Translations under genes and position numbers: made by a program | Origin: JACVRW01 sp036407035 | GTDB taxonomy: Bacteria; Actinomycetota; Thermoleophilia; Solirubrobacterales; Thermoleophilaceae | Assembly (NCBI GenBank): GCA_036407035.1 | Contig: DASXAA010000167.1 | Coordinates: 1 to 10,648 of the forward strand | Reading direction: 5' to 3' | DNA: 10,648 nucleotides | Shown: positions 1 through 5,227 of the stretch, one piece after another | Layout: every line of letters starts with the position of its first letter | Position numbering within the stretch: the stretch's first letter is position 1 | The notes under the pieces: model-generated | What the model was told of the DNA's origin: nothing | Database searches by the model: none | The model's input: the letters and a program-made list of their open reading frames with translations, nothing else

Positions 1-180
1 GGCGCCGGCGTGCTTGAGCGCGTTGGTGAGCGCCTCCTGGACCACGCGGTACGCGGCCAGGTCCACGCCGGCCGGCAGCGGCGCCGGCTCGCCGTCCACG
101 TGCAGCTCCACCGGCAGCCCCGCCTCGCGCGCCCGGCGGGCGAGCTGGTCCACACGCACGAGCGTGTCGCTGCGGCGCGG
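1..180 (-). pseudogene. Sensor histidine kinase fragment (NarL-type), 5' truncated, runs off left edge
   Basis: Read on the minus strand, 180 to 1 encodes about 60 residues including AGLPVELHVDGEPAPLPAGV and then YRVVQEALTNALKHAG. This is the segment leading into the HATPase N-box (E-A-L-T-N-A-x-K-H) of HisKA_3/NarL-type two-component sensor kinases. The family autophosphorylates a histidine and passes phosphate to a response regulator. The N-box and upstream linker are visible; the rest of the ATPase domain lies beyond the left edge. Upstream (towards 300-400 on the minus strand) I find no dimerisation/phosphoacceptor motif of the R-E-L-H-D kind, which should lie roughly 100 residues before the N-box, and similarity fades near 175-180. 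I therefore read it as a truncated remnant next to another broken gene. An upstream frameshift in a longer gene is possible. Identification of the family is firm; the pseudogene status is an inference. Confidence 0.65.
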
Positions 181-310
181 CGGCGGCCTCACCGGCCGCG
201 TCGTGGCCAACGCGACCGCCGCGCTCCTGTCCGCCGGCGCCCTCCAGGCGGCCGCCGGGCGGATCGCGCGTGCGGCCGAGGGCGGCGTCCCCGTGGCGCT
301 CGCCGCCTGA
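181..310 (+). other. Unidentified plus-strand ORF tail (possible gene remnant)
   Basis: In the plus-strand frame ending at TGA 308-310, about 42 residues read as a plausible C-terminus: TGRVVANATAALLSAGALQA, then AAGRIARAAEGGVPVALAA. It is an alanine-rich amphipathic helix ending in a short hydrophobic strand. No start codon belongs specifically to this piece, because the frame continues to the left antisense to the kinase fragment. I do not recognise the family. It could be the 3' end of a gene whose front was replaced by the kinase fragment, or a chance open frame in GC-rich DNA. The next element, an ABC ATPase remnant, starts 25 nt later with its own ribosome binding site. Confidence 0.2.
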
Positions 311-335
311 AACACCACCACCGAAGGAGACCGAG

Positions 336-723
336 TTGATCACGCTCTCGAAGAGCAGGAACGGCGCTGCGCCGCTCACGGACGGCGCCGCGATATCCGC
401 GGCCCGGGTGACCCGCCGCTACGGCGACGGCGAGTCCGCCGTCGAGGCCGTCAGCGGAGTGACGCTCACATCGGCTTCGTGTTCCAGGCCTTCAACCTGG
501 TCCCGATGCTGACCGCCGAGGAGGTGACGCTCCCGCTCGTCATCGCAGGCCGCAGGCCGACCGCGCGTGGGTCGACACAGTGCTCGCGCGCGTCGACCTC
601 GCCGAACGGCGCGGTCACCGCCCCGCCGAGCTCGCCGGCGGCCAGCAGCAGCGGGTGGCGCTCGCCCGCGCGCTCGTGAGCGAGCCCACGGTGCTGTTCG
701 CCGACGAGCCCACCGACGAGTAG
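336..723 (+). pseudogene. Degraded ABC transporter ATP-binding subunit (LolD/MacB-type)
   Basis: The start is TTG 336, five bases after an AAGGAGA ribosome binding site (324-330). The first 44 codons read as the usual front of a LolD/MacB-like ATPase (AARVTRRYGDG, then AVEAVSGVTL). The frame then breaks near 468 and the protein resumes at IGFVFQAFNLVPMLTAEE (Q-loop region) in another frame, so roughly 55 codons containing the whole Walker A P-loop are missing. A missing base near 558-560 shifts frame again. The last frame gives WVDTVLARVDLAERRGHRPA, the signature motif ELAGGQQQRVALARAL and Walker B VLFADEPT, then stops (TAG 721-723) where family members continue with G-N-L-D and the H-loop. 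A working family member is about 220-250 residues and energises lipoprotein release or macrolide/peptide export with an FtsX-like permease; no permease is present. Without Walker A this cannot hydrolyse ATP. Confidence 0.9.
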
Positions 724-733
724 GCGGAGGCGG

Positions 734-763
734 CGCGGCGCCGCACGAGGGTCCGGCGCCGCG
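734..763. terminator. Hairpin between convergent genes, probable bidirectional terminator
   Basis: A perfect 10-bp inverted repeat (734-743 with 754-763, core CGCGGCGCC/GGCGCCGCG) encloses a 10-nt loop. It starts 10 nt after the stop of the ABC remnant on the plus strand and 8 nt after the stop (TAG 773-771) of the membrane-protein gene on the minus strand. No U-tract follows on either side, as is common for intrinsic terminators in GC-rich actinobacteria. The position and symmetry are direct observations; termination is inferred. Confidence 0.6.
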
Positions 764-770
764 GCCCTCT

Positions 771-1259
771 CTATGCCGCGGGCGGAGACGGGGCCGGCCG
801 CGCCGGCCCGGTCGCCGGCGCCTCGCCGGCCGAGCGCCAGCCTCCGTAGGCGATTCCGGCCGCGGCGATCAGGGCCAGGAAGATCCCGATCTTGCGGCCG
901 AAGTCGACGCTGTCGTCGAGGATGTCCGGCAGGTCGGGCGTCGGCAGGTCGATGATCCGGAAGAGGATCAGCAGCACCGCCAGCCCGCCCGCGCCCGCCA
1001 CGGCCATCGCCGCGGGCATGTCCGGCGGCAGGCTCCCGGTGGCGCGCGTGACGGCGTAGGCGATCGCGGCCAGCGCGACCAGGAACAGCAGGATGTCGAT
1101 GAACGACAGGGCCTGCCACGCGTTCGCGTCCCCGCTTGCGGAGCCGACGCCGGCGACGTTCACGTCGACGCCGTACCAGGGCAGGAACATGAACACGAGC
1201 AGGGCCACCCCGCTCGTTCCGGCGATCAGGTCACCGGTACTCAGCTTGGACGTGTCCAA
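771..1259 (-). CDS. Small four-helix integral membrane protein, unknown function
   Basis: A 162-residue protein starting at TTG 1259 (start LDTSKLSTGD), with a GGGGGAG ribosome binding site a few bases upstream. Four hydrophobic segments are evident: about residues 11-33 (LIAGTSGVALLVFMFLPWYG), 51-70 (LSFIDILLFLVALAAIAYAV), 83-103 (AAMAVAGAGGLAVLLILFRI) and 122-141 (KIGIFLALIAAAGIAYGGW). The stretch between the first two is short and polar; the C-terminal tail is rich in Pro and Ala and probably cytoplasmic. The pattern of a first helix ending in F-L-P-W-Y followed by three helices is something I associate with uncharacterised actinobacterial membrane proteins, but I cannot assign a named family. 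A 77-nt gap separates it from the upstream LamG gene, so it may be co-transcribed with it. The gene ends at the hairpin at 734-763. The choice of TTG rests on the ribosome binding site and on the lack of hydrophobic or conserved-looking sequence further upstream. Confidence 0.75.
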   Translation of the reverse strand: MDTSKLSTGDLIAGTSGVALLVFMFLPWYGVDVNVAGVGSASGDANAWQALSFIDILLFLVALAAIAYAVTRATGSLPPDMPAAMAVAGAGGLAVLLILFRIIDLPTPDLPDILDDSVDFGRKIGIFLALIAAAGIAYGGWRSAGEAPATGPARPAPSPPAA

Positions 1260-1336
1260 CGCACTCCCCCACGGATCGATCGATCGGGCGCGCGCAATGT
1301 ACCCGCGGCGTCGGCGGTACGCGGCTGGCGGCCGCC

Positions 1337-2449
1337 TCAGCGCACCCGGCTGACGGTCGCGCCGATCCGGTGCCTCGCCGGGCCGACCATGCGGATCAGG
1401 GTCAGCCGGTAGCGGCCCGGGCCGAGACGTTTTCCTCCCAGCCGCACCGGGAGGCGGATCGTGGCCCGCGGCGGCCGCACGCGGGCGGTCACGGCGCCGA
1501 CCCTCCTCGCCTTTCGGCGCGGCCTCAGGCGCGAGACCTCGACGCGCACCCTCGCCGCGCCCCACACCGGGAACGACACGCTGATGCGGCAGCGCCCCTC
1601 CCCGCGGGCGCGCTTGCAGACCGCCTTCGGGTGTCCCACGCCCGGGGCTCTCTCGGCGGACGGCGGCGCCGGGGCCGGCCCGGCGCCGGGCCCGGCGGCC
1701 ACGATCGGCTGCAGCTCCCTGCTCGTGAGCGCGCTGCCCCAGATCGCGAGCTCGTCGATCTCCCCCTCCAGCATCAGGTCGCAGCCGCCGCGGAAGGCGC
1801 CGAGGTACGCCCGCTCGCCGTCCGGCAGCCCGTAGCCGATCGCGAGCGGCGCCGGGGAGCCGTGCCCGACCTCCACCCCGTCGACGAACAGCCGCACGGT
1901 CTGCCCGTCGAACGAGCCGGCCGCGTGGTGCCAGGCGCCGTCCCAAACGCTCTTGCTCGCGAGCGGCGAGATGACCGTCTGGGAGCCGGTGGAGACGTAG
2001 AACCCGAGCCCGCCGTTCGCGGCCGTGTAGAGGCCGTACGAGGCGGCCTCGCAACCGGTCGCGCCCTTCGACACCAGGTAGCGCCACCTGCCCGGCGAGC
2101 GATCGCCACGGAAGAACGCCCCGATCGTCACCTCGCGGTCCTCGAGGGTCGGCGAGTCGGGGATCTGCACGTAGTCGTCGCCGTCGAACCGGAGGCCGCT
2201 GTTGAAGCGCCCCGGGACCCAGGCCGGATCGGAGGTGTCAGCGCCCGCCGTCGCCCCGAGCACGCCGTCGTTGCCGTTCCCGGAGACGTCGTGGGCGACC
2301 TGTCCGGCGCCCTCGTCGAGCGGCCAGTGACCGAGGAGGGAGCGCTCGGCGTCGGCCCTCGCGGACGGCGCGATGATCGCCGCGAGGAGCAACGCGGCGA
2401 CCGCCGTGCATGCGGCCGCGGTCCGTCGCTCCCCGCTCAAAATGGTCAT
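1337..2449 (-). CDS. Secreted LamG (concanavalin A-like) domain protein
   Basis: A 370-residue protein from ATG 2449, with GGAG five to six bases upstream. Residues 1-34 form a Sec signal peptide (basic GERR, hydrophobic core AAACTAVAALLLAAIIA, cleavage after A-R-A-D-A). Residues about 38-248 are a LamG/LamG-like jellyroll: LLGHWPLDEGAG, DVSGNGNDGVL, FDGDDYVQIPDS, then WHHAAGSFDGQTVRLFVDGV and the closing E-I-D-E-L-A-I-W-G. These are the standard landmarks of the LamG_3 fold, which usually binds glycans or acts as an adhesion module. A Pro/Ala linker (250-270) leads to a very basic beta-rich tail (278-370) with paired cysteines at 278 and 287, perhaps a small Ig-like domain that contacts the wall. 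No catalytic domain or LPXTG anchor is seen, so it should be released or wall-associated. Its 98-nt leader is unusually structured (see 2450-2547). The exact ligand is unknown. Confidence 0.85.
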   Translation of the reverse strand: MTILSGERRTAAACTAVAALLLAAIIAPSARADAERSLLGHWPLDEGAGQVAHDVSGNGNDGVLGATAGADTSDPAWVPGRFNSGLRFDGDDYVQIPDSPTLEDREVTIGAFFRGDRSPGRWRYLVSKGATGCEAASYGLYTAANGGLGFYVSTGSQTVISPLASKSVWDGAWHHAAGSFDGQTVRLFVDGVEVGHGSPAPLAIGYGLPDGERAYLGAFRGGCDLMLEGEIDELAIWGSALTSRELQPIVAAGPGAGPAPAPPSAERAPGVGHPKAVCKRARGEGRCRISVSFPVWGAARVRVEVSRLRPRRKARRVGAVTARVRPPRATIRLPVRLGGKRLGPGRYRLTLIRMVGPARHRIGATVSRVR

Positions 2450-2547
2450 CGAATCTCCACCGATGGAACGGTCCCCCGGAGTGTGTTCTTCCGGGTCCCC
2501 GAAATGGGGGAGCTTTCGGTGGGGAAACGTGCGCGCTTTGCGGGCTT
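2450..2547 (-). promoter_or_regulatory. Hairpin-rich leader/intergenic region upstream of the LamG gene
   Basis: This gap lies between the SGNH hydrolase stop and the LamG start, both on the minus strand. It can form two adjacent hairpins: 2475-2480 with 2490-2495 (CCCGGA/TCCGGG, 9-nt loop) and 2496-2500 with 2507-2511 (TCCCC/GGGGA, 6-nt loop). A third short stem, ACCG/CGGT, lies next to the ribosome binding site. No U-tract follows. It could be the terminator of the upstream gene, a structured 5' leader, or both. I compared it by eye with c-di-GMP (GEMM), c-di-AMP and SAM-type riboswitches. Despite a CGCAAAG stretch near 2535, I could not build any of those folds, so no class is claimed. Confidence 0.35.
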
Positions 2548-3393
2548 TCAGCCTCCCACCTGCGCCACCAGCAGGTTCGCCGCGCCGGTCATGCCGTTGC
2601 GGTTCGGGTGGAACGGGGCCGCCGCGTTGCCCGGCACGAGCGGCTCGACCCAGCGGGTGGAGCGGCCCTTGCATGCGTCGTGGCCGATGCTCGCCGTGTA
2701 CCAGTCCACGACCGCCGCGCCATTCGCCGCCGCGCGCTGCGCCAGCATCGCGTTCAGCTCCTTCTCCTTGGCCCGCAGGTACGGCACGTCGGCGAACGCG
2801 AGCGGCACCTGCGGCCAGCAACCGAGCGAGCCGGTGTCGGGCAGGATCGCCGCGTAGTTGACGACGAAGACCCGCGCCTGCGGCGAGCGCGCCCGGATGC
2901 CCTGGAGCACCGCATCGATCCGCGGCGCGGTGGCCGCGATCGCCTGCGAGATCTCGTCAACCCCGCCGTGCACGAAGTCGCTGCGGCAGCCGTTGAACGG
3001 GTTGGCCGTGACGCACGTCTCGAGGATGTCGCTGAAGCCGATGTCGTTGCCGCCGATCTGCACGGTCACGACGTTCGTGCTCGCGGTCAGGGCGTTGAAC
3101 TGCGGCGGGTTGGTTCCCGCGCTCGTGGACTGCGGCGCGGTCATGTCGTCCGTCTCGGCGCCGCTGCACGAGGCGTCGGCGAGCGAGTAGCCGAGCCGGG
3201 CGGCGGCCTGGTGCGGGTAGTTGCGATCGGAGCGCAGGCATCCGATCGGGTTCAGCAGCTGGTTCGGGATCAGCGGGCCGGCGGTGAACGAGTCGCCGAG
3301 CGCGGACCAGGACTGTGCGGCGGCGCCCCCGGCACCGGCTCCGCAGGCTACGACGACGCATCCGACTGCCGCGAGAAGGCGCAGACTGCGCAT
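2548..3393 (-). CDS. Secreted SGNH/GDSL-family esterase or lipase
   Basis: A 281-residue protein from ATG 3393, with a GGAGG ribosome binding site six bases upstream. Residues 1-27 are a signal peptide ending A-A-A-Q. The SGNH blocks are in order: block I ALGDSFTAGP with nucleophile Ser35, block II Gly78 in C-S-G-A-E, block III IGGNDIGF with Asn116, and block V FHPNRNGM with His262. The usual Asp three residues before the His is absent. That also holds for Streptomyces scabies esterase, where a main-chain carbonyl is known to fill the role, so it does not argue against activity. Six cysteines after the signal peptide (52, 76, 127, 136, 192, 241) fit three disulfides, as in secreted Streptomyces lipases of this family. 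The reaction is ester hydrolysis outside the cell (lipids, acylated glycans or plant polymers); the substrate cannot be read from sequence. It is followed in the same direction by the secreted LamG gene. Confidence 0.9.
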   Translation of the reverse strand: MRSLRLLAAVGCVVVACGAGAGGAAAQSWSALGDSFTAGPLIPNQLLNPIGCLRSDRNYPHQAAARLGYSLADASCSGAETDDMTAPQSTSAGTNPPQFNALTASTNVVTVQIGGNDIGFSDILETCVTANPFNGCRSDFVHGGVDEISQAIAATAPRIDAVLQGIRARSPQARVFVVNYAAILPDTGSLGCWPQVPLAFADVPYLRAKEKELNAMLAQRAAANGAAVVDWYTASIGHDACKGRSTRWVEPLVPGNAAAPFHPNRNGMTGAANLLVAQVGG

Positions 3394-3417
3394 CGGGTTC
3401 CTCCCTCCGTTCGTGCA

Positions 3418-3432
3418 CCGTCTGGTGGACGG
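3418..3432. terminator. Weak hairpin between the LysR and SGNH genes
   Basis: A 5-bp inverted repeat CCGTC/GACGG with a 5-nt loop lies in the 61-nt gap after the LysR stop codon and before the SGNH ribosome binding site. It may end the LysR transcript, but it is short and lacks a U-tract. The gap holds no other structure or gene. Confidence 0.2.
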
Positions 3433-3454
3433 CTGGAGCCTACGCCTGCGGCGG

Positions 3455-4399
3455 CTACGCGGCCAGGGCGGCGCCGGAGGGGAGCTCGAAGCGGCCCGCG
3501 ACCTCGTCGAGGATGTCGAGCATCGCCTCGGTGGCCGGCGAGCGGTAGCGGCCGGCGACCGTGGCGGCGGCGATGCGGCGGGCGGGCGCGCCACGGCCCA
3601 GCGAGCGCACGACGATGTCCTCGCGCAGGTTCGTGAGCGCCAGCGCGGGCAGCAGCGACACCCCGACCCCGGCCGCGACCAGGCCCTGCACGACGTTGTA
3701 GTCGTCGCTCTCGAAGCCGATCCGCGGGTCGAACCCGGCCGCCTGGCAGGCCGACAGGTGCATGCGCCCGCAGGCGCCTGAGCAGTCGTTCTGGATCCAG
3801 GTGTCGCCGGCGAGGTCCGCGAGCCGCAGCCGCTGCTTGCGCGCGCAGGGGTGGTCGCGCGCGAGCGCCACGTACATCGGGTCGATCAGGAGCTGGCGCA
3901 GCTCGATCCCGTCGTAGAGGCGCTCGAACTCGGGCTGCGCGAAGTCGCGGTACTCGAACACCAGCGCCAGCTCCAGCTCGCCGGCCTTCAGCATCTGCGA
4001 CGACTCCTCGGGCTCGGCCTCCACGAGCGAGAGCTCCACGCCCGGATGGCGGACGCTGAAGAGCGCGACGGCGGGCGGCATCACCGACGCGCCGGCGGTC
4101 GGGAACGACGCCAGGCGCACCTGCCCGCCGCGGACGCCCGCCATCGCCTCGAGCTCCGCCTCGGCCGCGGCCAGCCTCGTCAGCACCGCGTCCGCGTGCT
4201 CCACGAGCGCCCGGCCCGCCTCGGTCAGATACACGCCGCGGCTCGTCCGGTCCACGAGCGGCGCGCCCGCCTTCCGCTCGAGCGCCGCGATCTGCTGCGA
4301 GATCGCGGGCTGGGTGTAGTTGAGCGCCTCGGCCGCCGCTGAGAACGAGCCCTGCGCGGCGACCTCCTTCAGGACCCTCAGCTGCTTGACGTCGAGCAT
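3455..4399 (-). CDS. LysR-type transcriptional regulator
   Basis: A 314-residue protein starting at ATG 4399 (MLDVKQLRVLKEVAAQGSFS), with AGAGG six bases upstream. Residues 3-60 are the winged helix-turn-helix typical of LysR proteins: GSFSAAAEALNYTQPAISQQ as helices 2-3 and the wing V-D-R-T-S-R-G-V-Y-L-T-E-A-G. A linker helix follows (about 65-88), then the periplasmic-binding-protein-like effector domain (about 92-300), including LASFPTAGASVMPPAV and a late V-A-A-G-V-G-V-S-L-L-P segment. Length and architecture are normal. The effector domain carries C-S-G-A-C-G and another nearby Cys, so redox or metal sensing is conceivable but unproven. It diverges from the small GNAT-like ORF at 4502 and shares an upstream region containing an 18-bp palindrome, the expected arrangement for autoregulation plus control of the neighbour. 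The downstream SGNH esterase might also be a target. The effector molecule is unknown. Confidence 0.93.
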   Translation of the reverse strand: MLDVKQLRVLKEVAAQGSFSAAAEALNYTQPAISQQIAALERKAGAPLVDRTSRGVYLTEAGRALVEHADAVLTRLAAAEAELEAMAGVRGGQVRLASFPTAGASVMPPAVALFSVRHPGVELSLVEAEPEESSQMLKAGELELALVFEYRDFAQPEFERLYDGIELRQLLIDPMYVALARDHPCARKQRLRLADLAGDTWIQNDCSGACGRMHLSACQAAGFDPRIGFESDDYNVVQGLVAAGVGVSLLPALALTNLREDIVVRSLGRGAPARRIAAATVAGRYRSPATEAMLDILDEVAGRFELPSGAALAA

Positions 4400-4424
4400 A
4401 ACTGCCTCTTATCGCTGTCCACAG

Positions 4425-4442
4425 AAGTTCGAATTTGAACTT
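4425..4442. promoter_or_regulatory. AT-rich 18-bp palindrome, candidate LysR operator
   Basis: AAGTTCGAATTTGAACTT is an inverted repeat with only one mismatched pair (positions 5 and 10 of the inner 14 bp differ from perfect symmetry). It lies 26 bp upstream of the LysR start and 60 bp upstream of the divergent GNAT-like start. It is conspicuously AT-rich in very GC-rich DNA. Symmetry of the T-Nx-A type between divergent genes is what LysR regulators bind. On the minus strand a TATAAG sequence abuts it and could be the LysR -10 element. Confidence 0.6.
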
Positions 4443-4501
4443 ATAGCAGCAGTTGCCGATCATGTTGATGACGATCAAAACGAAAGAACGGGAGACCCAC
4501 G

Positions 4502-4792
4502 ATGACCACGCCCACCGTCACCATCCGCCGCGCCTCCGCCGCCGACGCTTCTTCGATCCACGACCTGGCCGCGCTCGACAGCGCGTCACCACCGACCGGG
4601 ACGTTGCTCCTGGGAGAGGTCGGGGACGAGCTCTGGGCGGCCGTGGAGGTCGAGACCGGCGCGGCCATCGCGGACCCGTTCCGTCTCTCCGCCGACGTGG
4701 TCGCCCTGCTGCGCCTCAGGGCCGAGCGGATCACGAAGGGCGAGAGGACCTCGCGCCGCTCGCGGTTCCACCTGCTGCCGCGCGCCGCTTAG
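4502..4792 (+). CDS. Small GNAT-like protein, probably a truncated acetyltransferase fold
   Basis: A 96-residue protein from ATG 4502, with GGAGA six bases upstream (4491-4495). The front VTIRRASAADASSIHDLAAL is the standard first strand and helix of GNAT N-acetyltransferases. TLLLGEVGDELWAAVEVETG reads as the beta2-beta3 hairpin, and A-I-A-D-P-F-R plus a helix VVALLRLRAERI follows. The acetyl-CoA-binding segment (R/Q-x-x-G-x-G/A) and the second half of the fold are absent, so an ordinary acetyltransferase reaction is unlikely. I recall short proteins with this same pattern (strand-helix, hairpin, ADPFR, basic helix) in Solirubrobacterales, which suggests a real small family rather than a broken gene, but that is from memory. 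It is transcribed away from the LysR gene and converges with the NTF2-like gene. Function is unknown. Confidence 0.6.
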   Translation: MTTPTVTIRRASAADASSIHDLAALDSASPPTGTLLLGEVGDELWAAVEVETGAAIADPFRLSADVVALLRLRAERITKGERTSRRSRFHLLPRAA

Positions 4793-4828
4793 AGCGCGCT
4801 CCCCTCGGGGGCGAATCCCTCAAGCGTC
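4793..4828. other. Convergent intergenic gap with only a weak hairpin
   Basis: This 36-nt gap lies between the GNAT-like stop and the NTF2-like stop. It contains an 8-bp palindrome AGCGCGCT (4793-4800) and a small CCCC/GGGG fold right after it. Either could help end transcription from both sides, but neither is convincing as a terminator. Confidence 0.25.
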
Positions 4829-5227
4829 CTAAAGGCGAGGCGGCTCCGACGCCACCCTGAGCATCTCGTCGCGGTCGGCGGAGGCTTCGAAGCGGACCGC
4901 GCGCCCGTCGCGGATCGTCCAGACCGCGGCCGGGTGGGCCTGAGTCTCCGCGCCGCTGGCGCGGCCGCGCGCCCGCTCGGTGAAGAGCACGAGCACGCGC
5001 TCGTCGTCGACCGCTCGCACCTCCTCGAGCTCGATGTGCCAGTCGGACCAGGCCGCCTCGTAGTCGCGCCAGAACTCCCCCAGCTCCCGGCGGCTCGTGA
5101 TCTGCCCGCCGGGATGCGGCAGCGACCACTCGATCTCGGGATGCAGCAGCTCGGCCGGGGTCTCGCCGCTCAGCACCCGCCGGTAGAACTCGCGCACGAG
5201 CGCGACGTTGTCGTCAGCCGCGCTCAC
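4829..5227 (-). CDS. NTF2/SnoaL-like small protein
   Basis: A 132-residue protein from GTG 5227, whose start overlaps the TGA of the upstream SAH-hydrolase paralogue by four bases (GTGA), so the two are probably translationally coupled. The pattern is that of SnoaL-like/NTF2-like alpha+beta cones: helix DDNVALVREFYRRVLSG, LLHPEIEWSLPHPGG, W-R-D-Y-E-A-A-W-S-D-W, and the strands IELEEVRAVDDERVLVLFTE and AAVWTIRDGRAVRFEASADR, closing with D-E-M-L-R-V-A. The length fits the family (about 110-140). Such proteins range from polyketide cyclases and isomerases to non-catalytic small-molecule binders, so the reaction cannot be assigned. Its place at the end of the merR-ahcY-paralogue run suggests a job connected to that pathway, for example handling the paralogue's product. 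That is inference from position only. An upstream reading frame continues into the paralogue gene but is antisense-like filler. Confidence 0.75.
   Translation of the reverse strand: MSAADDNVALVREFYRRVLSGETPAELLHPEIEWSLPHPGGQITSRRELGEFWRDYEAAWSDWHIELEEVRAVDDERVLVLFTERARGRASGAETQAHPAAVWTIRDGRAVRFEASADRDEMLRVASEPPRL

Noticed and set aside
1274..1287. GATCGATCGATC short tandem repeat
   Set aside because: Only about three units; no sign of a microsatellite, attachment site or origin. Likely chance.
1370..2857. A 495-codon open frame on the plus strand
   Set aside because: It is antisense to the LamG and SGNH genes, which have signal peptides, motifs and ribosome binding sites; the shadow has none.
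4793..4828. tRNA-like piece (GCGAATCCCTC resembles a T-arm)
   Set aside because: No acceptor stem, anticodon arm or D-arm can be folded around it on either strand.
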